Source: Gammaproteobacteria bacterium (GTDB lineage Bacteria > Pseudomonadota > Gammaproteobacteria > Poriferisulfidales > Oxydemutatoraceae). From it: a stretch of 46,761 nucleotides of DNA. The notes under the pieces were generated by a model. It ran no database searches. It was not told the DNA's origin and was given only the letters and a program-made list of their open reading frames with translations. Position numbers and translations under genes: made by a program. The stretch spans positions 1-46,761 of the forward strand of contig JAPPQC010000010.1 of NCBI GenBank assembly GCA_028817225.1, read 5' to 3'. This document shows positions 19,249 to 26,371 of this stretch, piece after piece (the first letter of the stretch is position 1; the number at the start of each line of letters is the position of its first letter).

Positions 19249-19292
19249 GGCTGGCCCATACCAGTCGCAAGCCCGCCAAAACAACCCCGCCC

Positions 19293-19328
19293 AAAGGCCG
19301 CGCTCCCCGCCGGAAGCGCGGCCTTTTT
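19293..19328 (+). terminator. Intrinsic terminator of precursor gene 2
   Basis: Same 12-bp stem as the other two, with a ten-base loop (one extra C) and a T-run. Confidence 0.93.
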
Positions 19329-19441
19329 ATTGCCTGCCGTTCGCCGGGCGCAGCGGGCTGGGAACGCCCGCACCGGCATTGGCGGACAGAACCGCGAAAA
19401 ACCAATGCGGGCGGGGGCGTTCAGAAACCTTTGTCATGCTT

Positions 19442-19470
19442 TTCATCGGGGGTGAGCTGTGGTGTAGTAT
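19442..19470 (+). promoter_or_regulatory. Proposed promoter of precursor gene 3
   Basis: TTCATC (19442-19447), 17-base spacer, TAGTAT (19465-19470). The spacer sequence differs from copies 1 and 2 while its length is kept. Confidence 0.45.
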
Positions 19471-19549
19471 GATGGCGTTGCGGTTGCGGGCCACCCCGCC
19501 CGGCAGCCGCAGTTGAAACAATGATAATTTACTGTGAAGGAGGCAGAAA

Positions 19550-20149
19550 ATGGACACACAGTCGGCGAACAGCCCTCGTGGGGGGATGGTGAAGTCTCTC
19601 CAGACCAAACCCGGCGTCTCCATCCCGCTGAGCAATGAAATTGCAGCCGTCATTATCGGGCAGAGCCTGACGCATCCGGACACGACGCCGGAAGCACGCG
19701 CCGAGGCCGAGGAGAAACTGACGCAATTTGAAAATTTCAAGGTGGTTTATGCACAAAACACCGCCGATGAAATGAATGTCGTCGTGCCGTACTTTCCGGA
19801 ACTGGAGTGCGAGTTGGAAAGAATAACCGAGAAGCAACTGGAGGAAATCGCCGGTGGTGAAATCCTGATATCGGTCGGGACTGTGGGACTCTTTTTTGCG
19901 AAAATCGGCGCCATGCTGGGCGTTGGAACCGGCTCAGTGTTTGTTGGCTTTGCAGCATTAGGGAGCAGCACTGGCGCCATGGCTACATTGACCGGCGTCA
20001 TGGCGGGCGTGGCGGCTGTTGGCCTGGTTGCCGGAACAATCACCGGTGTTGTCGCGGGTGCGGCCGCCGGCGTCGGCGTCGGCATCGCCGCCGCAGTGGG
20101 CGCTTTTGACAGCAGCAGCAGCACCGTCAACGTCGGCCACGCCAGTTAA
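19550..20149 (+). CDS. Putative NHLP-leader RiPP precursor 3 with glycine-zipper core
   Basis: A 199-residue paralogue. The leader (1-103) has the same IPLSNEIAAVIIGQ, VVYAQNTADEMNVVVP and KQLEEIAGG elements. The core of 96 residues starts EILISVGTVGLFFAKIG. Its middle (GTGSVFVGFAALGSSTGAMATL) is unlike those of copies 1 and 2, and then it rejoins copy 2 exactly to TVNVGHAS. The start ATG 19550 follows AAGGAGGCAGAAA. Leader conserved, core centre variable is the expected pattern for a precursor family acted on by shared enzymes. As an alternative, these may be unprocessed glycine-zipper membrane proteins with a fossil leader. Confidence 0.75.
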   Translation: MDTQSANSPRGGMVKSLQTKPGVSIPLSNEIAAVIIGQSLTHPDTTPEARAEAEEKLTQFENFKVVYAQNTADEMNVVVPYFPELECELERITEKQLEEIAGGEILISVGTVGLFFAKIGAMLGVGTGSVFVGFAALGSSTGAMATLTGVMAGVAAVGLVAGTITGVVAGAAAGVGVGIAAAVGAFDSSSSTVNVGHAS

Positions 20150-20193
20150 GGCTGGCCCATACCAGTCGCAAGCCCGCCAAAACAACCCCGCCC

Positions 20194-20230
20194 AAAGGCC
20201 GCGCTCCCGCCGGAAGCGCGGCCTTTTTTT
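20194..20230 (+). terminator. Intrinsic terminator of precursor gene 3
   Basis: Stem AAAGGCCGCGCT / AGCGCGGCCTTT, nine-base loop and the longest T-run of the three. Confidence 0.94.
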
Positions 20231-20259
20231 ATTCAAGTTTATACGGGCTTGCCGCCGGG

Positions 20260-20289
20260 TTCACTACTGTTGGCTGATGGCGATATACT
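20260..20289 (+). promoter_or_regulatory. Possible promoter of a 10-codon ORF
   Basis: TTCACT (20260-20265), 18-base spacer, TATACT (20284-20289). AGGAGGA follows at 20299-20305. Confidence 0.45.
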
Positions 20290-20310
20290 TTGCTGGCAGG
20301 AGGAATCACC

Positions 20311-20343
20311 ATGAATAAAGAAGACACTTTCCCATTTGCCTGA
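20311..20343 (+). CDS. 10-residue ORF with strong expression signals
   Basis: ATG follows AGGAGGAATCACC and encodes MNKEDTFPFA before a TGA. A promoter-like pair lies upstream. It could be a truncated gene, a leader peptide or the 5' end of a small RNA. It runs towards the convergent VOC gene. No homology can be judged at this length. Confidence 0.35.
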   Translation: MNKEDTFPFA

Positions 20344-20365
20344 CTCGGTGCTCCGGGCAAACACA

Positions 20366-20411
20366 CAATGCGGGAAGGCGGGGTGCGTTATGCTTTGCCC
20401 TCGCCGTCAAG
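20366..20411. repeat. Dispersed 45-bp repeat, copy 2
   Basis: Matches 12028-12072, starting with the same CAATGCGGGAAGGCGG. It overlaps the last codons and stop of the VOC gene on the opposite strand. Confidence 0.5.
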
Positions 20412-20804
20412 TTCATCGGCGGCCTGATAAATCATAATCAGGTTGCCGCATGTGTCGTCAAACACGGCGGTTATTACATCGCCGCATAACGCCGGGCCGG
20501 CGCGAAACGAGACGCCTTGCGCCTTCAATCTCGCGTATTCGGACTCGACATGATCCACCAAAAACGCGGTCAGCGGAATACCCTCGTCATAAAGCGCCCG
20601 CTTGTACGCCCGGGTCGCCGGATGCTCGCCGCTGGGCTCCAGTATCAACTCGGCACCGTGCGGTTCATCGGGCGACACCACGGTCACATACCGCGTATCG
20701 CCCATCGGGATATCGCGCTTTTTGACAAAGCCCAGCACATCCACATAAAACGCCAGCGCCTTGTCCAAATCGGAAACAGGGACGCTTTCCAGTTTGATTT
20801 TCAT
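20388..20804 (-). CDS. VOC-superfamily (glyoxalase/bleomycin-resistance-like) protein
   Basis: A 138-residue single-domain protein with the paired beta-alpha-beta-beta-beta fold: LESVPVSDLDKALAFYVDVLGF at the N-terminus, GAELILEPS in the middle and TAVFDDTCGNLIMIYQ near the C-terminus. The last of these supplies the usual strand around a metal or substrate site. The reaction is unknown; members include dioxygenases, glyoxalases and resistance proteins. It lies 30 bp after the DUF3108 gene and is probably in the same transcript. Its 3' end carries one copy of the dispersed 45-bp repeat. Confidence 0.88.
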   Translation of the reverse strand: MKIKLESVPVSDLDKALAFYVDVLGFVKKRDIPMGDTRYVTVVSPDEPHGAELILEPSGEHPATRAYKRALYDEGIPLTAFLVDHVESEYARLKAQGVSFRAGPALCGDVITAVFDDTCGNLIMIYQAADELDGEGKA

Positions 20805-20834
20805 TGCTGTTGGTTCTCAGGTGTCAACTGCCGC

Positions 20835-21674
20835 TTATGGCTGCCGTGCGTCGCCCGTTCCAACTCCGCCAATACGCACCGCCCGCACCAACATCCGCTG
20901 GCGCACGCGCCCGTCGTCAAGTCTCTCTATTTTCAGGGGCAGGTAATGGTGTTCGGGGCTTAGCCACAGCACGCGGTCGGTTTTGCCGCGGCGGATTCTT
21001 TCGATGCGGATGGTGTGGAAGCGTCCGAGGGCGGTTTCGATGGTTTCGGTTCCGGCGCCGGCAAAGCGCCGGGTTTTGAGTTTGCCGTTGGACAGCAGGC
21101 GGTAGGTGCGGTCGAACGGCTCGGCGCGTGCGGCGGCGGCGTCTTCTATCAGTTGCAGTTGCAGCGTGTTTTCATCCATAAGGCCGTCTTCAAGCGGCAG
21201 TTCGTAAGTCTTGCCTTCTTTCTCGACCGCCGCGAGGCGCCGTTGCCAATCAAACAGCAGGTGTTGTGTTCTGGCGGGGCGGTTCTTGATGCGGTAGTCG
21301 TATTCCAGCGGGCGCAGGCGCGCGCCGTCGCGGCGGATGCGCGACCAGGTTGTCAGCGCCGGGCTGAGCAAACTGGTGATAACGCCTTGCGGCGTGGTGG
21401 CGTTGTGATACAGGATTTCGCCGTTTTCGGCGGAGACGGTGATGCGGATGTTGCCGACAATCATGTTCGGCAGGCCGACCGCGTATTGCGCGCTGAAACC
21501 GGTGTCGGCAAGGCCGCCGGCGTGCGCGGCGGCGGCGATGCACAGCAGAATGCCGGCCAGCGGCGCTCTCCACAACGCCGCCCGTGCCACCGGCGTTGTT
21601 TGTGCGCGGCGTGGCGCCGGTGATGTTGCCGGCGTCATTGCGCGGCGCGGTGTTTGCGGCACTGCCGATGTCAT
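20835..21674 (-). CDS. DUF3108 family exported protein
   Basis: A periplasmic protein of unknown function, up to 279 residues. A signal peptide (LWRAPLAGILLCIAAAAHA) is followed by FSAQYAVGLPNMIVGNIRITVS, TTWSRIRRDGARLRPLEYDY and a C-terminal LSPEHHYLPLKIERLDDG strand, as in DUF3108 proteins, which often have a lipocalin-like beta architecture. The start is uncertain: both ATG 21674 and ATG 21638 lie inside a degenerate tandem repeat. The first 30 residues (TSAVPQTPRR...) are repeat-encoded and probably dispensable. It sits between the AddB-like and VOC genes on the same strand. Confidence 0.8.
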   Translation of the reverse strand: MTSAVPQTPRRAMTPATSPAPRRAQTTPVARAALWRAPLAGILLCIAAAAHAGGLADTGFSAQYAVGLPNMIVGNIRITVSAENGEILYHNATTPQGVITSLLSPALTTWSRIRRDGARLRPLEYDYRIKNRPARTQHLLFDWQRRLAAVEKEGKTYELPLEDGLMDENTLQLQLIEDAAAARAEPFDRTYRLLSNGKLKTRRFAGAGTETIETALGRFHTIRIERIRRGKTDRVLWLSPEHHYLPLKIERLDDGRVRQRMLVRAVRIGGVGTGDARQP

Positions 21675-21766
21675 TCTTTCGGTGCGCGTTGTATTGTTTG
21701 CGGCATTGCCGGCGTCATTATTGTTTCAGTGCTGCGCGCAGCGCCTGCGGCATTGCCGGTGTTATT
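21625..21766. repeat. Degenerate tandem repeat at the DUF3108 start
   Basis: Four copies of a 15-base word like ATTGCCGGCGTCATT (+ strand) begin at 21625, 21661, 21705 and 21752, with intervals of 36, 44 and 47 bases. Read on the minus strand, several copies present an ATG, so the repeat offers several alternative starts. It spans the gap from the AddB-like stop to the DUF3108 N-terminus. Confidence 0.65.
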
Positions 21767-24700
21767 CCTTTTGCGCCTGCCGCACATCACTTTGGTACGC
21801 CTTCCATGCCGGGCGGCGGCACAGGCCCTCGCAGGTGCAGTGTTTGCATGCGCTTTTTTCCTCGCCCCATGCGGGCAGCGGGGCGCCGTTGATGAAGTCG
21901 CGGTGCATTGCCAGCAGGCGTTCGCGTGCGTTGTCGCGGCATTGATTGAGTGCGCCGCCCTTGCGTTCCAGGTGTTTCTTCTCGCGCCCCAGCCCCAGGT
22001 AAAGAACAGTGTGTGCGTCTTCTTCCAGCAGCGCGTAGTGCGACAGTTGAACATCCTCGCCCTTGTCAATCTCGCCCGGCCCCGGCAGTTTTCCGCTTTT
22101 GTAGTCCACCACCTGGCGGCCCGACGATGCGGCGGCCACCAGGTCGAGTTTGCCGCCGATGGCCGGGCCGCCGTCCAGCGTTTTCTGTTGTTCGTGCTCG
22201 GTTTCAAGCGCCGGCGACGGCTCCGCACCGAAGCGCCGGATCATCCAGCGCACATAGTATTCAACGGCGTCCAGCGCCTCGGCGTGCAGGTGGCGGTTGG
22301 CGCGGTTGGCGCCGGCGGCTTCGGCGAAGACGGCTTTTACGATGTCGCGCGCAAGGGTCAGCGCGTCTTCAAGGTGCGTGTTTGTCCACGGCTTGTTCAG
22401 CGGCCCCGGCAGGCCGGGCAGGTCGGTGTTCAGCGCTTGCAGGCAGCGGTGCAGTTGTGTGCCGTATTCCGCCGGTTTCCAGTAATCGCCGCTTTCGCGC
22501 CGCTCGCGGATTCGCAGGCCGTAGCGCACGAAGAAACGGTACGGGCATTCCATCAGCGTTTTGTGCGCCGACGCGCTGAGAGCCTTGGGCCACGCATCGG
22601 GCGGCGCCGCCGGCGCCGGCCTGGTTTGCAGTCGCACTTCAAGGCCGCAGTTGGGCGCGGCATTTGCGCCGTTCGCGCCGTTCGCGCCGTTCGCGGATGA
22701 CGCCGTTTGCGGAAGACGCCGCGCGCGGTCTGCCAGCGCTTCATCGTCAAGACCGCCGCCGTAGGCGAGGCGGTGAAAGTCGTTGATGGCGCTCAGCCAC
22801 GGCGACGGTTCAACGGCGCGGTCGCCGGCGTTTTGCTGGCAACTCAGCACGACGGCGCCGGTGCTTTCAAGCAGGCGCCGGAACAGGTGAAACTGAAACG
22901 CCTCGCGCATCTCGCGCGTTTCAAGGCCGAGTTCGCGGCGGATTTTCTCGTCCACAAGGCCGGGGCGTGGCGGCGCCGGCAGGTGCTGTTTGTCGAGCGA
23001 GACGACGGCCAGCGCGTCAAACCGCGCCAGACGGCTTTGGCGCAGGTTCATCAGCGCGACGCCGCTGTCCGGCGCCGGCGGGATGAAGTTGGCGCTTTCC
23101 AGGTTGTGCGAAAGCCAGTTGCGCCATGCGCGGAAGGGGCCGCGCGCGGTCTGCGCGGCGGCGGCGTCGCGGGTTTGTTCCAGTTCTTTCAGCAGGCGTT
23201 CGCCGGCGGCGTCGGCGCGGAATTTTTGCGTCATGCCGAGCGCGTCCATCGCCGCCGACAGGCGTTCGTCGTATTCGGCGAATGGGCGTTCGGCGTGTTC
23301 CGCGCCTTTGGCGCGGTCGCGGTCGCCGGGCGCGGCGAGTTCGCGCAGGCCGGCGGTGATGCCGGCGATGTGCCGCGCGAGCGCCGCGTCGTCTTCGCCG
23401 CCGCGTTGTTCGCGCAGGCGGCTGAGCCAGTCGCTGGTTGTTCGCGGCGGGCGCTCCCATTTGAACATTGCATCCTCAATGCGCCACGCCGCCGCGGGCG
23501 CGTGTTTGCAGACGGCGGCATAGTCGCACCACGGCGAGCGCATCAGCGCCAGTATTTCGCGCGCCGCGCAGTCGGCGTCCGCCGCTTGCAGCAGGCTGTG
23601 CAGCGCGCCGGCGCTGCTGGTGGTGGACAGTTCCCAGCCGGAGGCGTCGTAGAGCGACAGGCGGTGGCGTTCAAACACCGCGCGCAGGCGGCGCGTCAGC
23701 CGCCGGTCGAGGCTGACGATGCCGACGGTCTTGCCTTCGGCAAGCCATTGGCGCACCGCCAGATAAACGCCCCAGGCGTGTTCCTCCAGCGTGCGCGGCC
23801 TGAAGATGCGCAGCCGCCGCGTAAGCGGGCTTGCCGGAAAACGGCGCGAGGTTTCGCGTGCGCGTTCGGCCAGCGGCGTGTCATTTGTGCAGAAGATTTG
23901 GTCGAGCATGGCCGACAGGTTGCCGGCGTTGTTGCTGTCGCCATTGCCGTTATTGGCGCTGTCATCGTTGCCGCTGTTGCTGTTATTGCTGCTGGCGTTG
24001 CCGTTGTCACTGCTGCCGCTGTTCGCCGACGCCGGTGGTGTTTCGCCCGTCACATCCTTCAGCATGGCGACGGCGGGCGCGGGGTAGCGGGGGGTGGGCG
24101 ATTGTTTGTTGTCCGGCCCGGCGGTCGGCTCGCCGTCCGCCACGGCGGCTGACAAGTCGGCGTTGACCAGCAGCGTCAGGCGGCCTTCTTCGTGCAGTTT
24201 GCGCGCCCACACGGTTTGGCACGGCGTCAGCCGGTCGTGGCCGCACAGGTAGGCGTGTTCGCCGTCGTCCAGCAGGCCGCCGCGCAGCAGTTCGCCGCGG
24301 TATGCGGCGCCGGCGTCGGTGAAGTCTCCGGCATCACTGTCATTGTCAAACAGTTCGCGCCAGGCGCGCCACAGCGTCAGCAGCATTTCCGTCTCGGCGC
24401 TCCAGACCTGGCGGTCAAGGCGCGCCAGATGGTCTTCAAGGAGTTTGCCGCCGGCCTTGCGCGCCTCGTCGAGTTCGCTGACTTCATCAAAGAAACGCAG
24501 CAACTCGCCGGCCAGTTGCCAGACGCTGCCCGGCGGAAACAGGCCGGGGTGTTCTTCCAGCGCGCCGGCCAGCAGCAGTTTCAGTTCGTGCGGTTTCGGC
24601 ATCTTGCGCGCGTGCATGAACCGCTGCATAAACAATTGCCGCGGCGTCGAGATGACCGGCGCAATCAGCGCGTCGTGGCCGCGTTCGCGCGCGCCTTCCA

Positions 24701-24869
24701 GCAGGCGGTTTCGCAGTTCAACAAACTGCGGCTTGATGTGGTGCAGCGCCTCGGGCAGCAGAATGACGGCGGCGCCCAGGTCGGGCAGCCGCTCGTTGAA
24801 GTCGGCGAGAACCGCTTCGGCGCACGCCGCCGCCGCGTCGCGGCGGCACGGGACAACGAGACAGGGCAA
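21762..24869 (-). CDS. AddB-like PD-(D/E)XK nuclease family protein (probable DNA repair)
   Basis: 1,035 residues with an inactive-helicase-like N-terminal part and a C-terminal RecB-family nuclease. Nuclease motifs are GGKLDL and VVDYKSGK. A four-Cys arrangement (MECPYRFF, then CKHCTCEGLC near the end) matches the iron-sulfur staple of AddB-type nucleases. These act with a RecB/AddA-like helicase in end resection, and that partner is not in the window. Two low-complexity insertions break conserved sequence: an Asn/Ser/Gly-rich stretch of about 40 residues (DNA about 23925-24035) and ANGANGANGAN (22663-22696). The start is probably TTG 24869, six bases after the fdxA stop, since no ATG is available near the expected N-terminus. 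Confidence 0.85.
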   Translation of the reverse strand: MPCLVVPCRRDAAAACAEAVLADFNERLPDLGAAVILLPEALHHIKPQFVELRNRLLEGARERGHDALIAPVISTPRQLFMQRFMHARKMPKPHELKLLLAGALEEHPGLFPPGSVWQLAGELLRFFDEVSELDEARKAGGKLLEDHLARLDRQVWSAETEMLLTLWRAWRELFDNDSDAGDFTDAGAAYRGELLRGGLLDDGEHAYLCGHDRLTPCQTVWARKLHEEGRLTLLVNADLSAAVADGEPTAGPDNKQSPTPRYPAPAVAMLKDVTGETPPASANSGSSDNGNASSNNSNSGNDDSANNGNGDSNNAGNLSAMLDQIFCTNDTPLAERARETSRRFPASPLTRRLRIFRPRTLEEHAWGVYLAVRQWLAEGKTVGIVSLDRRLTRRLRAVFERHRLSLYDASGWELSTTSSAGALHSLLQAADADCAAREILALMRSPWCDYAAVCKHAPAAAWRIEDAMFKWERPPRTTSDWLSRLREQRGGEDDAALARHIAGITAGLRELAAPGDRDRAKGAEHAERPFAEYDERLSAAMDALGMTQKFRADAAGERLLKELEQTRDAAAAQTARGPFRAWRNWLSHNLESANFIPPAPDSGVALMNLRQSRLARFDALAVVSLDKQHLPAPPRPGLVDEKIRRELGLETREMREAFQFHLFRRLLESTGAVVLSCQQNAGDRAVEPSPWLSAINDFHRLAYGGGLDDEALADRARRLPQTASSANGANGANGANAAPNCGLEVRLQTRPAPAAPPDAWPKALSASAHKTLMECPYRFFVRYGLRIRERRESGDYWKPAEYGTQLHRCLQALNTDLPGLPGPLNKPWTNTHLEDALTLARDIVKAVFAEAAGANRANRHLHAEALDAVEYYVRWMIRRFGAEPSPALETEHEQQKTLDGGPAIGGKLDLVAAASSGRQVVDYKSGKLPGPGEIDKGEDVQLSHYALLEEDAHTVLYLGLGREKKHLERKGGALNQCRDNARERLLAMHRDFINGAPLPAWGEEKSACKHCTCEGLCRRPAWKAYQSDVRQAQKE
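22663..22696. repeat. 9-bp tandem repeat inside the AddB-like gene
   Basis: Consecutive copies of TTCGCGCCG on the + strand encode an Asn-Gly-Ala triplet repeat in the nuclease gene. The unit is a multiple of three. Confidence 0.75.
23925..24035. repeat. Short-repeat expansion inside the AddB-like gene
   Basis: Imperfect hexamer-based repeat (TTGCCG, TTATTG, TTGCTG) on the + strand encoding an Asn/Ser/Gly/Asp-rich loop. Codons are biased to Asn and Ser, unlike the surrounding protein. Confidence 0.7.
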
Positions 24870-24875
24870 GGCGGG

Positions 24876-25199
24876 TCAGCGTTCGAGCAGTTTCAGTTTG
24901 TCCGGCTTGCCGCGCCATTCGTCGGCGTCGGGCGGCGGGTCTTTCTTGACGGTGATGACCGGCCACTCCTGCGACAATTCGGCGTTGAGTGCAAGCAGGT
25001 GGTGCTGGTCTTCCTCGATGGCGTCTTCCGGAACAATCGCCTCGATCGGGCATTCCGGTTCGCACAGCGAGCAGTCAATGCACTCTTCCGGGTCAATGAC
25101 CAGGAAGTTGGGGCCTTCGTGGAAGCAGTCCACCGGGCAGACTTCAACGCAGTCGGTGTATTTGCACTTGATGCAGTTTTCTGTCACTACAAAAGTCAT
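24876..25199 (-). CDS. fdxA: Seven-iron ferredoxin (FdxA type)
   Basis: A 107-residue low-potential electron carrier with one [3Fe-4S] and one [4Fe-4S] cluster. By analogy with Azotobacter ferredoxin I, Cys9, Cys17 and Cys50 would hold the 3Fe cluster and Cys21, Cys40, Cys43 and Cys46 the 4Fe cluster. The C-terminal tail ([16 protein letters not shown]) matches FdxA of proteobacteria. The start is ATG 25199 after AGGAACC; the frame is open to 25511 but that part is not similar to ferredoxins. It is divergent from gmk and heads the group with the AddB-like gene. Confidence 0.95.
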   Translation of the reverse strand: MTFVVTENCIKCKYTDCVEVCPVDCFHEGPNFLVIDPEECIDCSLCEPECPIEAIVPEDAIEEDQHHLLALNAELSQEWPVITVKKDPPPDADEWRGKPDKLKLLER

Positions 25200-25279
25200 T
25201 GTGGTTCCTGTCGCGGCGCTCCGGCGCCGTTCGGCATTTATTGTAATGGCAATGGCGGCGGCTGTGGTAAATTGACCGG

Positions 25280-25378
25280 ATGCGCCCGGTTTCATTTGAG
25301 GACAGCCCCCCGGCGGTGCCGACGCCGCAAGACCGGCGCACGCCGCCGGCAAACGGCCTGCGCGGGCGGCGGGCATGA
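25280..25378 (+). CDS. 32-residue ORF ending on the gmk start
   Basis: ATG 25280 to TGA 25376-25378, which overlaps the gmk ATG as ATGA. The peptide is rich in Pro and Arg ([16 protein letters not shown]...). It is not recognisable as the YicC protein that often precedes gmk. It may be a coupling ORF or chance. Confidence 0.3.
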   Translation: MRPVSFEDSPPAVPTPQDRRTPPANGLRGRRA

Positions 25379-26007
25379 ACGCGCGCCGTGGCCGCCTGTT
25401 TGTCGTCTCCGCGCCTTCGGGCGCCGGCAAGACCAGCCTGCTGGCGCATCTGCTGGACGGCGGCGGGCGCCTGAAACTGTCGGTTTCGCACACGACGAGG
25501 CCGGGGCGCAAGGGCGAGGTGGACGGGCGCGATTATCATTTTGTGGACGCCGCCACTTTTGCGCGGATGGCGCGCGACGGCGACTTTCTTGAGCACGCCA
25601 GGGTGTATGATTACGACTACGGCACTTCCCGCCGGTTTGTCGAGAGCGAACTTGCGCGCGGATATGATATTGTACTGGAGATAGACTGGCAGGGCGCGAG
25701 GCAGGTGATGAGCCGCATGAAAGAAGGCGTCTCGGTTTTTATCCTGCCGCCGTCGGAGCGCGCCTTGCGCGAACGGCTGACACGCCGCAACCTCGACACC
25801 CGGCAGGTCATCGAGCGGCGCATGGAGGAGGCAATGAGGGAAATGAGTCACTGCAACGAGTTTGACCACATCGTCGTCAACGACGACTTCGACCGCGCCT
25901 GCGGCGACCTGCGGCGCATTCTCGACGGGCGCGAACCGGACGCCGGCGCGCACGCGCGTCTCGGGCGCACGCTGCAATCACTGGGGCTGGAGGCGCCGCG
26001 CCGATGA
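25375..26007 (+). CDS. gmk: Guanylate kinase
   Basis: Phosphorylates GMP to GDP with ATP. It has 210 residues. The P-loop is [10 protein letters not shown], the GMP-binding region includes [21 protein letters not shown] and [12 protein letters not shown], and the lid and C-terminal [20 protein letters not shown] stretch is typical. The start is ATG 25375. rpoZ and spoT, common followers of gmk, are absent; a HesB-fold gene overlaps its stop by ATGA instead. Confidence 0.97.
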   Translation: MNARRGRLFVVSAPSGAGKTSLLAHLLDGGGRLKLSVSHTTRPGRKGEVDGRDYHFVDAATFARMARDGDFLEHARVYDYDYGTSRRFVESELARGYDIVLEIDWQGARQVMSRMKEGVSVFILPPSERALRERLTRRNLDTRQVIERRMEEAMREMSHCNEFDHIVVNDDFDRACGDLRRILDGREPDAGAHARLGRTLQSLGLEAPRR

Positions 26008-26345
26008 CGCCGGACAGGGACGAAGTCATCCGCGTTACGCCGTCCGCCGCCGCGCAAATCAGGAAATCGGCGGAGCAGGGCAATGTGCGCGACTGGCCGC
26101 TGCGAATCGCCGTGCAGCGCCTGGAAGACGACAGTTTTCACTATATGATGGGCTTTGACGCCGCCGTTCACGAGGACGACCTGTCGTTCACAAGCGGCGA
26201 TGTGTCGCTGATTGTGTCGAGCGAGATGCTGAGGCTTTTGAAGGACATGACACTGGATTATGTGGAACTGGAAGAGGGGCGGTTCCACTTTATTTTCCTG
26301 AATCCGAACGACCCGGCCTGGGTGCCCCCGGCTGAAACGCAATAG
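26004..26345 (+). CDS. Cys-less HesB/IscA-fold protein
   Basis: 113 residues with the A-type carrier fold pattern: VTPSAAAQIRKSAEQ, then LRIAVQRLEDDSFHYMMGFD, DVSLIVSSEMLRLLKDMTLDYVELEEGRFHFIFLNPND. The three cluster-binding Cys of IscA are all missing and there is no Cys at all, so it should not carry an Fe-S cluster in the normal way. Compare the true IscA at 37300-37623, which keeps C35, C99 and C101. It overlaps gmk by four bases and lies 26 bp before a sensor kinase. It may be a partner or input for that kinase; this is an inference from position only. Confidence 0.75.
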   Translation: MTPDRDEVIRVTPSAAAQIRKSAEQGNVRDWPLRIAVQRLEDDSFHYMMGFDAAVHEDDLSFTSGDVSLIVSSEMLRLLKDMTLDYVELEEGRFHFIFLNPNDPAWVPPAETQ

Positions 26346-26371
26346 GCGCCGCCTGCCGTCGGGACCGCTGG

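Larger units (their letters stand above)
19249..19549. other. Intergenic region between precursors 2 and 3
   Basis: A near copy of the preceding spacer: terminator (19293-19328), conserved block, promoter (19442-19470) and a single AGGAGGCAG ribosome-binding site. No further gene is seen. Confidence 0.8.

Noticed and set aside
17691..20149. Colicin V-type class II microcins
   Set aside because: The leaders are about 103 residues, far longer than the 15-20 of microcin V-type peptides, and match nitrile-hydratase-like leaders better; no immunity gene was found. Kept only as an alternative for core function.
17545..20230. CRISPR array or other regular repeat array
   Set aside because: The repeating unit is about 900 bp and contains a full gene, promoter and terminator, so this is gene duplication.
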